Shown here one piece after another: positions 17,701-25,868 of a DNA stretch of 64,000 bases. Under the pieces are notes generated by a model. That model saw only the letters and a program-made list of their open reading frames with translations, did no database searches and was not told where the DNA came from. The translations under genes and the position numbers were made by a program. Position 1 is the stretch's first letter, and every line of letters begins with the position of its first letter. Origin of the DNA: an uncultured Eubacteriales bacterium (lineage in GTDB: Bacteria; Bacillota; Clostridia; Peptostreptococcales; Anaerovoracaceae); the NCBI GenBank assembly GCA_902774265.1, contig CACYHR010000002.1:31259-95258 (forward strand), read 5' to 3'.

Positions 17701-17756
17701 ACGAGAACGTAGCCGGCAAGTGGTCAAATGTGAAGAAAATCAAAAGCGTAAAATAA
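14718..17756 (+). CDS. Exported adhesin with beta-helix repeats, four InlB B-repeats and a C-terminal Fn3 domain
   Basis: 1012 residues. It has a signal peptide (KGALSLLFILALASGLMSVL, cleavage near AWA-GS). Residues ~170-440 form a right-handed beta-helix of repeats such as GGTIVGNFATNGGAGV and GGTISDNYAKN. Four Listeria-Bacteroides (InlB B) repeats lie at about 574-633, 634-694, 695-764 and 765-830, each with the pattern GYTFDGWDTDF...LTVTAKW. A Pro/Asp-rich linker follows, then a lysine-rich Fn3-like domain (914-1012). No LPXTG or other obvious anchor is present. The ribosome site is TTTAGGAGGCC. Its role is probably binding host or surface polymers; this is inference from architecture. Confidence 0.85.
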   Translation: MKQKSVKGALSLLFILALASGLMSVLSATAWAGSNISVGKIWYVGDEFRLQEDDWLYYNESTSIVDKIGPYAALDVPAPSYDKYGWKQWVFRNAYRAADGDLTSLYFDLPDGKEESDVPIGFKLISGTGKRESPYRFALVYNHKHGGQTATEWKETSSLPSTAGCYCLENDVTISNTWNIPAGVTVNLCLNGHGIRLNTDKSDTPVISIPETSTLNLYNCYGNKHYITIKNWRGRSDNFYGNEKAPDANGDGVVKVYGGYITGGNGGDNGGAVYSKGTFNMYGGTIVGNFATNGGAGVRAEKGEFNLYGGNIRWNTAHLAGGVRVKDSAMTMSGGTISDNYAKNTGSHAIDEGNGGGIYIGTDNGTVNIRGGSIVNNRASFNGGAVYYTKGTLNISGNPDISGNKKDSKDSKGRDESNIYLDDQTKINITGKLNNTNPIGIMGSSSVPLTNGLRGRGGRSNFKADNNFTEYGTALTSDGELMISTLRKVSINTEGPGTITVKNGEDVVASGTEVAEGTALSISAEAEEGYELSGKIKLTYGDTTKQIENGGTFTTPGSYDISVSASFTKITPKVFNVTFMDGQGKTLKTEIVEKGKSATAPAAPTRKGYTFDGWDTDFSNVKSDLTVTAKWKQDIVYYDVIFEDGLGNVISSQKVAAGRPAAAPAAPGRTGYVFSGWDKDFSKITADLTVRALWTKESKEEDKYTVAFVFGFGNRPLILTVAKGGSAEAPDTVPKVEGFTFKGWDKDFSRVTSNLTVTAQWSRNTAGTEHTVVFVDGFSPNPLRIQRVKDGQAATAPQAPVREGYVFTGWDTDFSYVTENLTVIARWKQNESQDQDPSSDPQPEPAPDDDSVKKAAEEIAGLPADPAAWTREQTAGARALIDSLTDSQKEQLGAEILQLEKAEYYWAKTDAEAKKANLKSVKTVKGKKAVVKWNKVSGTSGYRLEYSTGRKFTKKTTKKITTKSNKSVRKLKAGKTYYFRIRTYTSVYNPVTEKNENVAGKWSNVKKIKSVK

Positions 17757-17775
17757 GGAAGGATCAGGTGGATCA

Positions 17776-19350
17776 ATGCGACACACAAAAATACGATATT
17801 GTTTTGCGCTGATAGCGGTGATCATGACTGCTATGGCATTCACACAAGCCGTCTGGGCCAAAGCAGATGTGACTTCAACAGATGAACTGTCGGAAGCGAC
17901 ATTTGCGGTTCAGACCGGAACCACATGCGGAACGGATGCCGAGACGCACTTTCCGAATGCGCAGATCGACTACTATAATACGCTTACGGACATACTTACG
18001 GTCATGCGGACGGGAAAAGCGGATGCGACAGTATGTGACATTGGTGTACTTCGTTTTTTGCAGATAGACAACAAGGACATAGTAACAGTCGGAGATATTA
18101 TAGAAGAAATCAAGCTTGCTCCGGCCTTCCCGAAAACAGCCAAGGGACAGGCACTATGTGATGAATACAGTGAATTTGTCAGACAGCTATGGGATGATGG
18201 TACCATGAAGGAGCTTGATGATGCCTGGTTTGGCGACGATGAGAGCAAACGTCAGGTGATCGACTATGAAAATCTGCCGGATACAAACGGGACACTGACA
18301 ATGGCGGTAGATGCATCCATTGTACCATTTGCTTATGTTAAGGATAACCGGATCGTAGGATATGATGTGGATGTGGTAGCACGCTTTTGTAAAGCAAAGG
18401 GATACCGTCTGGAGATCTCCAACATGTCCTTTGATTCGATCCTGGCTGCTGTACAGACCGGAAAATGCGATTTTGCGTCTTGCGCCATTACAGTGACGGA
18501 GGAAAGAGCAGAATCGATGCTCTTCGGAGAGCCTGTATTTACAAGCGGAAATATCGTAGCTGTGATAGACCACAGCATTAATCCTGACGGTACACCGAAC
18601 ACCGGGGAGAATCAGTCGGATGAGGATACTTCGATATGGGGAAGCATCCGGTCAAGTTTTGAAAAGACCTTTATCCGTGATGACAGATGGAAAATGTTTG
18701 TTATGGGTGTGGTCAATACCCTGATAATCACTTTGCTGTCTGCTCTGCTGGGTACCCTGCTCGGATATCTCGTATTCATGATGTGCCGTAAAGGCAATCG
18801 GGCAGCAAACGGGATCACCCGTATCGTAATGTTTCTGGTGCAGGGAATGCCTATGGTCGTTCTTCTGATGGTCCTCTATTACATCGTATTCGGGCAGCTG
18901 AAGATCAGCGGTCTGGCGGTTGCCGTGATTGGTTTCACGCTGACTTTCGGTTCTTCCGTGTACAGCCTCTTAGGTGTGGGCGTAGGTGCGGTAGACAAGG
19001 GCCAGTACGAAGCGGCCTATATGCTGGGCTATTCCGACCGCAGGATCTTCTACAAAATCATACTTCCGCAGGCACTTCCGCATATCGTACCGTCATTTAA
19101 GGGCGAGGTCATCAGCCTCATCAAGGCTACTTCGATCGTAGGATATATCGCGGTACAGGATCTGACTAAGATAGGCGACCTCATTCGAAGCCGTACTTAT
19201 GAAGCCTTTTTCCCGCTCATCGCAGTGACAGTGATATATTTCCTGCTGGAGGGGATCCTTCGTTTCGGTATCGGCCGAATCGAATTGAACGTTGATTCAA
19301 AGCGCAGAAAGACCAGAAAGCTGCTGAAGGGGGTAAAAACGGATGATTAA
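17776..19350 (+). CDS. Amino-acid ABC transporter: substrate-binding domain fused to permease
   Basis: 524 residues. A signal or first membrane segment (residues ~8-28) is followed by two SBP_bac_3-type lobes. The order looks permuted: the lobe ending in AWFGDDESKR precedes one starting NGTLTMAVDASIVPFAYVKD. From residue ~315 comes a HisM/GlnP-type permease with about five membrane helices and the EAA loop (EAAYMLGYSDRRIFYKIILP). The family imports polar amino acids such as glutamine or cystine; the substrate is not readable here. It starts 19 bases after the adhesin gene and overlaps the ATPase gene by eight bases, so transporter and adhesin may be co-transcribed. Confidence 0.85.
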   Translation: MRHTKIRYCFALIAVIMTAMAFTQAVWAKADVTSTDELSEATFAVQTGTTCGTDAETHFPNAQIDYYNTLTDILTVMRTGKADATVCDIGVLRFLQIDNKDIVTVGDIIEEIKLAPAFPKTAKGQALCDEYSEFVRQLWDDGTMKELDDAWFGDDESKRQVIDYENLPDTNGTLTMAVDASIVPFAYVKDNRIVGYDVDVVARFCKAKGYRLEISNMSFDSILAAVQTGKCDFASCAITVTEERAESMLFGEPVFTSGNIVAVIDHSINPDGTPNTGENQSDEDTSIWGSIRSSFEKTFIRDDRWKMFVMGVVNTLIITLLSALLGTLLGYLVFMMCRKGNRAANGITRIVMFLVQGMPMVVLLMVLYYIVFGQLKISGLAVAVIGFTLTFGSSVYSLLGVGVGAVDKGQYEAAYMLGYSDRRIFYKIILPQALPHIVPSFKGEVISLIKATSIVGYIAVQDLTKIGDLIRSRTYEAFFPLIAVTVIYFLLEGILRFGIGRIELNVDSKRRKTRKLLKGVKTDD

Positions 19351-20434
19351 GATCGAACATATGAAAAAAGAATATTCCAATGCTACTCCCCTCAAGGATG
19401 TGTCGGCCGTGATCAATGATGGCGATGTTATCTCAATCATCGGGCCATCCGGTACCGGAAAGAGCACTCTGATGCGCTGCATCAGCCAGCTGGAGAAGCC
19501 AACGGCAGGAAAGGTCTTTATCGATGACGTGGAGATCACCGATCCTAAAAACAATATTGATCAGATCCGCCTTAAGATGGGAATGGTCTTCCAGTCGTTC
19601 AATCTGTTCGGACATCTGACAGTGATCGAGAATATCATGATGGCACCGGTAGATCTTTTAAAACAGCCTAAACAGGAAGCCTATAACAATGCCATGCGCC
19701 TTCTCAGGATGGTAGGCCTTGCCGGCAAGGCAGACAATTATCCGGACGAGCTGTCCGGCGGACAGAAGCAGCGTATCGCCATAGCAAGGACACTTGCCAT
19801 GGATCCGGACATCATATTTCTGGATGAACCGACCAGTGCACTTGACCCGACAATGGTAGGCGAAGTGCAGTCTGTAATCAGGGATCTGGCGGAAACCGGC
19901 AAGACTATGATGATCGTTACACACGAGATGGCTTTTGCACGTTCGATCTGCAATAGAGTGTTCTATATGGATGAAGGCGGTATATACGAGGACGGAACTC
20001 CTGACCAGATCTTTGAACATCCTCTCAAAGATAAAACACGGCAGTTTGTACAAAGACTTAAGGTACTGGAGCTGAAGGCAGGCACAAAGGAATACGATTT
20101 CCGGTCTGTGGTCAGTGAGATAGAACAGTACTGCCGCAGAAATCAGGTCGATATAAGGCTGACCTATTATATTCAGCTTGCATATGAGGAATTGGTGCAG
20201 CAGCTGCTGATATCAAGACTGAATACGCAGGTGGATGTTATCATAGAGTACTCGACAGTGGAAAAGAGAGCGGTTGTGACTGCAAAGTGGAACGGGCCTA
20301 AGTTTGATATAGACAGTATCAGTGATGAACCTTCCTTCATAATGATCAACGGGATCTCCGACAATATAAGCTATGAACATAAGGAGTCCGATGAACAAGC
20401 CAATCAGATCGTTATTGAAATGTCCCAAAAATAA
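19343..20434 (+). CDS. Amino-acid ABC transporter ATPase with an extra C-terminal domain
   Basis: 363 residues. Residues 1-240 are a GlnQ-type ATPase: Walker A GPSGTGKST, signature LSGGQKQRIAIARTLA, Walker B IIFLDEPTSALDP and the H-loop VTHEM. The last ~120 residues are not part of normal GlnQ proteins; LTYYIQLAYEELVQQLLISR and later SFIMINGISDNISYEH recall the N-box and C-terminal helix of RsbW-like anti-sigma/HATPase folds. Whether it binds ATP is unproven. It overlaps the permease gene by eight bases. The stop is followed by a repeat piece and a terminator. Confidence 0.85.
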   Translation: MIKIEHMKKEYSNATPLKDVSAVINDGDVISIIGPSGTGKSTLMRCISQLEKPTAGKVFIDDVEITDPKNNIDQIRLKMGMVFQSFNLFGHLTVIENIMMAPVDLLKQPKQEAYNNAMRLLRMVGLAGKADNYPDELSGGQKQRIAIARTLAMDPDIIFLDEPTSALDPTMVGEVQSVIRDLAETGKTMMIVTHEMAFARSICNRVFYMDEGGIYEDGTPDQIFEHPLKDKTRQFVQRLKVLELKAGTKEYDFRSVVSEIEQYCRRNQVDIRLTYYIQLAYEELVQQLLISRLNTQVDVIIEYSTVEKRAVVTAKWNGPKFDIDSISDEPSFIMINGISDNISYEHKESDEQANQIVIEMSQK

Positions 20435-20441
20435 TTTATTA

Positions 20442-20469
20442 GCGGGGGACATCTGGTGTCTGTTATATA
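20442..20469 (+). repeat. Dispersed repeat, right-end copy C
   Basis: GCGGGGGACATC and GGTGTCTGTTATAT match the right end of the complete copy at 58547-58574, apart from one base. No left half is present. The piece lies eight bases after the ATPase stop codon. Confidence 0.6.
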
Positions 20470-20483
20470 ATAACTGCATATCT

Positions 20484-20508
20484 GCGGGGCGTATCAGCCC
20501 CGCGTTTT
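20484..20508 (+). terminator. Terminator of the ABC transporter operon
   Basis: GCGGGGC pairs with GCCCCGC around GTATCA, then GTTTT. Confidence 0.75.
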
Positions 20509-20604
20509 GGTGTTGCTTTAACGATTAGCTATGAGATACAATATAAAAAGTGCATAACTATATTGCGCAATAATCGTTGTATTTTTATATTGAGGAGCAT
20601 TACT

Positions 20605-20982
20605 ATGAAAATTACAAGCTTTAATCCGCTGATCGTAACAAAAGACGCAGAACCTGTTGTTAAACTGTTTGAGGAGTTGGGGTTTGAGAAACGGCATATA
20701 AAAGAAGGCATAAGCCTGAATAATTCTGAAGATATCAGGATGAAGGATGCGAATGGTTATCATGTGGATGTTACACAGGGTACAGGTGAATGGACAATGA
20801 TCCGTATGAATGTGGATAATCTGGAAGAGGCTATAGAGTTCCTGGAAGCGCGTGGATTCCATAAGGCAAGACATGAGGTCGCGAATAAAACTATCGATAC
20901 GGGATCTTCAAAATTCAACATCATGGTGTCCGCAGGGGGGACTATCTTTGCGGTATCCCAGCACATCAAGGATAACGACTGA
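20605..20982 (+). CDS. VOC-superfamily (glyoxalase/dioxygenase-fold) protein
   Basis: 125 residues from ATG 20605, preceded by GAGGAG; an upstream in-frame ATG (20563) lacks a ribosome site. Two beta-alpha-beta-beta-beta modules are visible: FNPLIVTKDAEPVVKLFEEL then GYHVDVTQG, and MIRMNVDNLEEAIEFLEARG then GGTIFAVSQH. This is the vicinal-oxygen-chelate fold. Members act as glyoxalases, dioxygenases or resistance proteins; without a clear set of metal ligands the activity is unknown. It is monocistronic between two terminators. Confidence 0.7.
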   Translation: MKITSFNPLIVTKDAEPVVKLFEELGFEKRHIKEGISLNNSEDIRMKDANGYHVDVTQGTGEWTMIRMNVDNLEEAIEFLEARGFHKARHEVANKTIDTGSSKFNIMVSAGGTIFAVSQHIKDND

Positions 20983-21010
20983 TATCCGCAGCACTGCATC
21001 GGTCATATTT

Positions 21011-21066
21011 GAATTGCTGATACTTCCGTGTGTGTTTCTCCGCGGGTATCAGCAATTCCGTTTTTT
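21011..21066 (+). terminator. Strong terminator after the VOC gene
   Basis: GAATTGCTGATAC at 21011-21023 pairs perfectly with GTATCAGCAATTC at 21046-21058, followed by CGTTTTTT. Confidence 0.75.
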
Positions 21067-21220
21067 GTGGTGATTCAATATCTGTATTATTGTATAATCA
21101 CACTGGCAAATGGAGGCGGATAATGAACAGACAAAGCACTTTACAGAATATGACAGATCTATTCACAGTTAAGTGCTGATTATCGCCTGTCGATGATTTG
21201 AAAATTAACAAAGTTATAAT

Positions 21221-21538
21221 ATGGATATGCAGAAGGATTTCGTGGTCTCTGTAATCAATTCCGTATCACTCGATCCTGAGAATTCAGGGGAGGTAATACA
21301 CGTGAAGGATATAGTCGAGACAGTGATAACAACAAAATCCGGTGAGACAACAACAATAGCAGATGGTTATCTGGATGTAGGCATACTTGATACTATGAAA
21401 GACCTGCTTGTAAACCTTATAGGTGCGGTGGTGTTCTCTGCTATCGGCTACATTTCGCTCAGAGCATCCGGCTCTTCATCCAGAGCAGGCAAGGTAGCCG
21501 AAAGCCTTATGGCAAAACCGAATGTTCGTGACGAATAG
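21221..21538 (+). pseudogene. C-terminal remnant of an integral membrane protein
   Basis: The frame encodes DMQKDFVVSVINSVSLDPE, then GGYLD-like ADGYLDVGILDTMKDLLVNL and the membrane helix IGAVVFSAIGYISLRASG. I recognise this as the end of a common clostridial membrane protein of about 220 residues, here reduced to about 105. A short ATG frame at 21123-21179 (18 codons) upstream may be its detached start. No ribosome site precedes 21221. Function unknown. Confidence 0.45.
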
Positions 21539-21749
21539 AGAAATGTAATAATTAAAAAAACTCAATATTGTATCAAGTGTCTGCTATATCTTTTGCATAT
21601 AATTCAGACAATGAGAGATGTATTTTAAATGATGAATCAAACAAGGTATTATTATCAGGGAATAGCTAATCGTGGAAACATAGATTGAATGTTGTTGATA
21701 AGATTGCGGCCATAGTTGAAGGCAGGCGCAAATAAAAAGGGGTGTGAAT

Positions 21750-22661
21750 ATGGAACTTAGGACCCTGCATTATTTTGTAACTGTTGCCGAAGAGCTCAAC
21801 ATTACAAGAGCTGCAGAAAAACTGCATATGAGTCAGCCTCCTCTCAGCGCACAGATCAAGAATCTCGAAACTGAGCTGGATACGACACTGTTCATACGAG
21901 GCAAGAGACATCTCACCCTGACTGAATCCGGTCAGCTGCTGTACAGACGGGCAAAAGATATACTGAGTCTGACAGAAAGGTCAAAGGCGGAAATTCTTGC
22001 GATGGGCGAAGGTATGCGCGGAACTATATCCATAGGTCTTGTAGAGGGGATGGCTCCGGATATTGCGGCTGAGTGGTTCGCAGGATTCACAAAGCAGCAT
22101 CCGAATGTGCGTTTCAGGATACTTGACGGAAATACAGATGATCTGCTTGAAAAACTGCGCAGCGGTATTGTCAGTCTGGCTGTGATAACATCACCTTGCG
22201 ATCATTCGCTGCTGCACAGCTTTCATATAGGAGAAGAAACGCTGGCAGTTCTGATGAGCAAGTCGCATCCTCTGGCACAAAAGAGCGATCATAAGGTGAG
22301 TGTGGCTGACCTGGTTGGAGAAAGCCTGATAGTTCCGAGCAGAAAAGCCCTGATCGAGACGATATATAAGTGGTTCAGGAATGAGGCCGCCGAGCCGAAT
22401 ATAGTATGTGAAATGAGCAGCTATATCGATGCGACAGCGCTGGCGGGAAGAGAAGTTGGTTTAAGTATATATCCAAAGCCGGCTTTTATTCCGAATGATT
22501 CTCTGGTATGCAGAGAATTAGAGGGAGATGACAAAAAAATCGAGTACCTGTTTGTGTGGCGCAAAGGTCACAGACTGCCTGTGGTAGAGGAGAATTTTAT
22601 AGATTTTGTCAAGAATATGATAAATGCTGACCCGGACAGTGAAGATCAGAGTACAGCATGA
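21750..22661 (+). CDS. LysR-family transcriptional regulator
   Basis: 303 residues from ATG 21750, with GGGGTG six bases upstream; GTG 21744 is the alternative start. Residues 1-60 are the LysR winged helix (LRTLHYFVTVAEELNITRAA, then MSQPPLSAQIKNLE). The rest is a two-lobe effector domain similar to the CatR/CynR group. Such proteins usually control a divergent neighbour, but here the upstream neighbour is a broken gene and the downstream gene is glmS 317 bases away, so the target is not evident. Confidence 0.88.
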   Translation: MELRTLHYFVTVAEELNITRAAEKLHMSQPPLSAQIKNLETELDTTLFIRGKRHLTLTESGQLLYRRAKDILSLTERSKAEILAMGEGMRGTISIGLVEGMAPDIAAEWFAGFTKQHPNVRFRILDGNTDDLLEKLRSGIVSLAVITSPCDHSLLHSFHIGEETLAVLMSKSHPLAQKSDHKVSVADLVGESLIVPSRKALIETIYKWFRNEAAEPNIVCEMSSYIDATALAGREVGLSIYPKPAFIPNDSLVCRELEGDDKKIEYLFVWRKGHRLPVVEENFIDFVKNMINADPDSEDQSTA

Positions 22662-22978
22662 AATGACACATCCATTGAAAAATCCGGAAGGCATCGGTCC
22701 GAAAAGGAGTGTTGCCTGCGTACAGGGGATGTCCGGGACACTGGGTCACAGGCAATGCAGCATGGTACAGATCTGAGGACTTTACGCAGAAACATAATAG
22801 AATGACTGACAGAAGGGGTCAGTGTATATCCGGCGGGAGATGCCTGGCCGGTTTTTTTATGGGAAAACACTATGCAAATCATAACAAAAATCGGATATCG
22901 GACATTTATTTACGATGAATATGATATACTACTCATCAGAAAAAATGTAAGAACAGAGGGTATAAAAAGGAGAAAAAC
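22662..22978 (+). other. Non-coding leader region between lysR and glmS
   Basis: No coding frame is convincing. TTGCCTG (22712-22718) pairs with CAGGCAA (22749-22755), and CTGAC/GTCAG form a second small stem near 22805-22822. A terminator follows at 22830-22858. I looked for the glmS ribozyme core expected upstream of this gene in many Bacillota and could not find it. A likely -10 (TATACT, 22925-22930) precedes glmS. Confidence 0.4.
22830..22858 (+). terminator. Terminator upstream of glmS
   Basis: CCGGC at 22830-22834 pairs with GCCGG at 22847-22851, followed by seven T. It ends the lysR transcript or acts as an attenuator in a longer leader. Confidence 0.65.
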
Positions 22979-24847
22979 ATGTGTGGAATAGTAGGCTTTA
23001 CGGGAACACAGCAGGCAGCACCTGTTCTGCTTGACGGCCTTTCAAAGTTGGAATACAGAGGATATGATTCTGCCGGTCTTGCAGTAAGAGACGGAAGATC
23101 ACTTGCTGAGGTAGTTAAGGCGACCGGAAAACTTCGCAATCTGGCAGAGAAGATCGATAACGGCAAGGCTCTTCCGGGTACATGCGGGATCGGTCATACA
23201 AGATGGGCTACTCACGGAGAGCCGAGCCAGACTAACGCTCATCCCCATGTCAGCGGAAATGCCACAGGATCGGCGTCAGGAACTGTCGAATCAGATGTAG
23301 TCGGTGTTCACAACGGCATCATAGAGAATTATGAAGAACTGAAAGCAAAGCTGAGCAACAACGGATATTCATTTTACAGTTCTACAGATACTGAGGTAGT
23401 CATAAAACTGGTAGACTATTACTACAAAAAATACAAGATCGGACCAATTGATGCGATCAACAGAATGATGGTGAGGGTAAGAGGTTCATATGCGCTTGCC
23501 CTGATGTTCAAGGATTATCCGGGAGAGATATATGCTGCGCGAAAAGACAGTCCGATGGTCATAGGCGTGGCTGACGGAGAGTCGTTTCTGGCGTCCGATG
23601 TCCCTGCCGTACTCAAATACACAAGAGACATATATTACATAGATAATCTCCAGTCAGTGAGGATAATGCCCGGGGAACTCCATTTCTTCGACCTCAACGG
23701 TGATGAGGTCGACGTGGAGAGTACTCATATAACCTGGGATGCAGCTGCTGCAGAGAAAGGCGGATTCGAGCACTTCATGATCAAGGAGATCCACGAACAG
23801 CCTGCAGCTGTAAGAGATACTCTTTCAAGCGTAATCAGAAACGGAAGAATAGATCTGTCTGATGCAGGTCTTACTGCCGAAGTGCTGAAGGATATTTCTG
23901 AAGTCAGGATCGCGGCATGCGGCTCTGCCTGGCATGCAGGGGTTGCAGCTCAGTATGTGATCGAAGATCTTGCCGAAGTACCCGCCAGAGCTGAACTGGC
24001 GTCTGAATTCAGATACGGTAAAATGCTTCTGGACAATAACGCCCTCGTCGTTATCATATCCCAGTCAGGTGAGACTGCAGACACTCTGGCGGCATTAAGA
24101 GCTGCTAAGGAGCAGGGCATACGAACTCTGGCAGTGGTCAATGTGGTCGGTTCAACTATCGCAAGAGAAGCAGATAACGTCTTGTATACTCTTGCAGGAC
24201 CTGAGATCGCAGTGGCCACAACGAAGGGATACAGCACACAGCTTGCTGCTATGTATGCTCTGGCTGTTGCCATGGCTGAAGCACGCGGCAGAGTGGATGA
24301 AAAGGAATACAGCTATTATATTCAGGAACTTCAGGCTCTGCCTGATAAGATTGAGCGCGTTCTTGAGAATAAGGAACGCATACAGTGGTTTGCGTCAAAG
24401 TACTCAAATGCTCATGATGTATTCTTCATAGGCAGAGGTCTCGATTATGCGATAAGCCTTGAAGGCAGTCTCAAGATGAAAGAGATAAGCTACATACACA
24501 GCGAGGCATATGCAGCAGGCGAGTTGAAACACGGAACGATCAGTCTTATCGAAAAGGGAATACTGGTAATAGGCGTGCTCACCCAGGGGGATCTGATGGA
24601 AAAAACGATCAGCAATATGGAGGAATGCAGAGCGCGCGGCGCATATCTGATGGGAGTGACGAGCAACGGTAATTACAGCGTTGAGGACTACGTAAACTTT
24701 ACCATATATGTTCCGAGGACTGATGAACACTTTGCCGGAAGTCTGTCTGTCATACCTCTGCAGCTTCTTGGATATTATACAAGTGTCGCCAGAGGACTTG
24801 ATGTGGATAAGCCGAGAAATCTGGCTAAATCCGTAACAGTAGAGTGA
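22979..24847 (+). CDS. glmS: Glutamine-fructose-6-phosphate aminotransferase (isomerising)
   Basis: 622 residues. MCGIVGFTG begins the class II glutamine amidotransferase domain, with Cys2 as the nucleophile after Met removal. EYRGYDSAGLAV and HTRWATHGEPSQTNAHPH complete the glutaminase site. Two SIS isomerase domains follow (AACGSAWHAG and SQSGETADTLAALR; then KMKEISYIHSEAYAAGELKH), and the protein ends KSVTVE as usual. It makes glucosamine 6-phosphate from fructose 6-phosphate, feeding cell-wall synthesis. GGAGAAAAAC lies before the start. An MBL-fold gene follows after 16 bases and is probably co-transcribed. Confidence 0.95.
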   Translation: MCGIVGFTGTQQAAPVLLDGLSKLEYRGYDSAGLAVRDGRSLAEVVKATGKLRNLAEKIDNGKALPGTCGIGHTRWATHGEPSQTNAHPHVSGNATGSASGTVESDVVGVHNGIIENYEELKAKLSNNGYSFYSSTDTEVVIKLVDYYYKKYKIGPIDAINRMMVRVRGSYALALMFKDYPGEIYAARKDSPMVIGVADGESFLASDVPAVLKYTRDIYYIDNLQSVRIMPGELHFFDLNGDEVDVESTHITWDAAAAEKGGFEHFMIKEIHEQPAAVRDTLSSVIRNGRIDLSDAGLTAEVLKDISEVRIAACGSAWHAGVAAQYVIEDLAEVPARAELASEFRYGKMLLDNNALVVIISQSGETADTLAALRAAKEQGIRTLAVVNVVGSTIAREADNVLYTLAGPEIAVATTKGYSTQLAAMYALAVAMAEARGRVDEKEYSYYIQELQALPDKIERVLENKERIQWFASKYSNAHDVFFIGRGLDYAISLEGSLKMKEISYIHSEAYAAGELKHGTISLIEKGILVIGVLTQGDLMEKTISNMEECRARGAYLMGVTSNGNYSVEDYVNFTIYVPRTDEHFAGSLSVIPLQLLGYYTSVARGLDVDKPRNLAKSVTVE

Positions 24848-24863
24848 CACGGAAGGAAGAATT

Positions 24864-25505
24864 ATGAGCCTGATAACAAAATGCTTTACTTCAAAAAATT
24901 TAAAGGAGAATACATATCTTGTTACTGATGAGGCAACGGGCATAATGGCTGTGATCGATCCCGGATACTACGGAGAGGATGTTAGAACTGAGATAACGGA
25001 TCCATCCTCTTTCAGATACATTTTGCTTACACATGGTCATTTTGATCATTTTGCCGCTGCTCAGGAATACATAGATGAGTATCCCGATGCAGTTTTCGCG
25101 GCTCCTGCCGGCGAAACAAAGCTGCTTCACGGAGGCCGGGACAACAAATGGATGGCTCTGGGAAAGGGTTCGTCGGTTTGTCCTGAAGCAGATCTGCTGC
25201 TTAAAGAAGGTGACACCATTGTTATCGGTGAGACAGTTATAAATGTGATGGAAACCCCGGGGCATACGGAAGGCAGTCTGTGTTTTTATACTGACCGGGA
25301 AATCTTTTCGGGAGATACGCTGTTCAATGCGGGCATAGGGAATACACGGCTTCAGACGGGAAATAAATCAGATCTCACAGATTCGATCAGAAACAAGCTT
25401 TATTCTCTGGATGATGATGTCGTCGTCCGGCCGGGACACGGCACATCAACCACGATCGGAGCAGAGAAAAGATCCAATCCTTTTGTAAGATGTGATGAGG
25501 AATGA
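24864..25505 (+). CDS. MBL-fold metallohydrolase, glyoxalase II-like
   Basis: 213 residues. The metallo-beta-lactamase metal motif THGHFDHF is present, with the downstream ligands PGHTEGS, SGDTLFN and RPGHGTST. NTYLV near the N terminus is typical of glyoxalase II-like small hydrolases of Bacillota. It probably cleaves a thioester such as an acyl-thiol; glutathione itself is unlikely in this organism, so the natural substrate is uncertain. It lies 16 bases after glmS with a GGAAGGAAG ribosome site. Confidence 0.85.
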   Translation: MSLITKCFTSKNLKENTYLVTDEATGIMAVIDPGYYGEDVRTEITDPSSFRYILLTHGHFDHFAAAQEYIDEYPDAVFAAPAGETKLLHGGRDNKWMALGKGSSVCPEADLLLKEGDTIVIGETVINVMETPGHTEGSLCFYTDREIFSGDTLFNAGIGNTRLQTGNKSDLTDSIRNKLYSLDDDVVVRPGHGTSTTIGAEKRSNPFVRCDEE

Positions 25506-25588
25506 ATAGCTGCAGCTTATCAGCTGACAGATCACAACAGAATAGGTATTGTTGATATTAAATCCGGATTGTATTCAAAAAACACATA

Positions 25589-25624
25589 ATCAATATTGAA
25601 TTATCTATTCAATATTGATATTAT
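25589..25624 (+). promoter_or_regulatory. Promoter embedded in a 13-bp inverted repeat, driving the glycine reductase leader
   Basis: TTGAAT at 25596-25601 and TATTAT at 25619-25624 are 17 bases apart. The element ATCAATATTGAAT (25589-25601), then TATCT, then ATTCAATATTGAT (25607-25619) is a perfect inverted repeat covering the -35 and the spacer. Such placement is typical of an operator. The riboswitch begins about 35 bases downstream. Confidence 0.6.
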
Positions 25625-25662
25625 ATTAACAAGAAATAGGGGCTTTTTTAATAAGGGCTGAC

Positions 25663-25833
25663 TCCTTCCGGGAGAGAACCGGCCGGATACTGCAGGAATT
25701 GTTTTGATATTGTCTTGCTCTGATAATGTCATACAGTATTCAGTGCATATACCGGCATGGTCGCTGAAGATGCAAATCCCATGAATACGGCAGTTCGCGG
25801 GACGAAACTTTCAAGCAAAAGGACCGGAAAGGA
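25663..25833 (+). ncRNA. Glycine riboswitch, single aptamer with a long P3 arm
   Basis: P1 is formed by TCCTTCCGG (25663-25671) and CCGGAAAGGA (25824-25833). The conserved blocks are GGGAGAGAACC, then GCTGAAGATGCAAA, then GAAACTTTCAAGCAAAAGG, matching the glycine aptamer consensus (GGAGAGA; GAAG..GCAA; CTCTCAGGCAAAAGGAC). The arm between the first two blocks is much longer than usual (about 90 bases) and can fold as an extended hairpin (GATATTGTC with GATAATGTC). Only one aptamer is present. A terminator and grdX follow, so it probably senses glycine to control glycine reductase. Confidence 0.85.
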
Positions 25834-25868
25834 TACCTATTTCTGGATCGTAAATAATGATGAAACAG

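Noticed and set aside
22679-22858. glmS ribozyme
   Set aside because: The position is right, but I could not match the conserved core sequences or pseudoknots; only simple stems and a terminator are seen.
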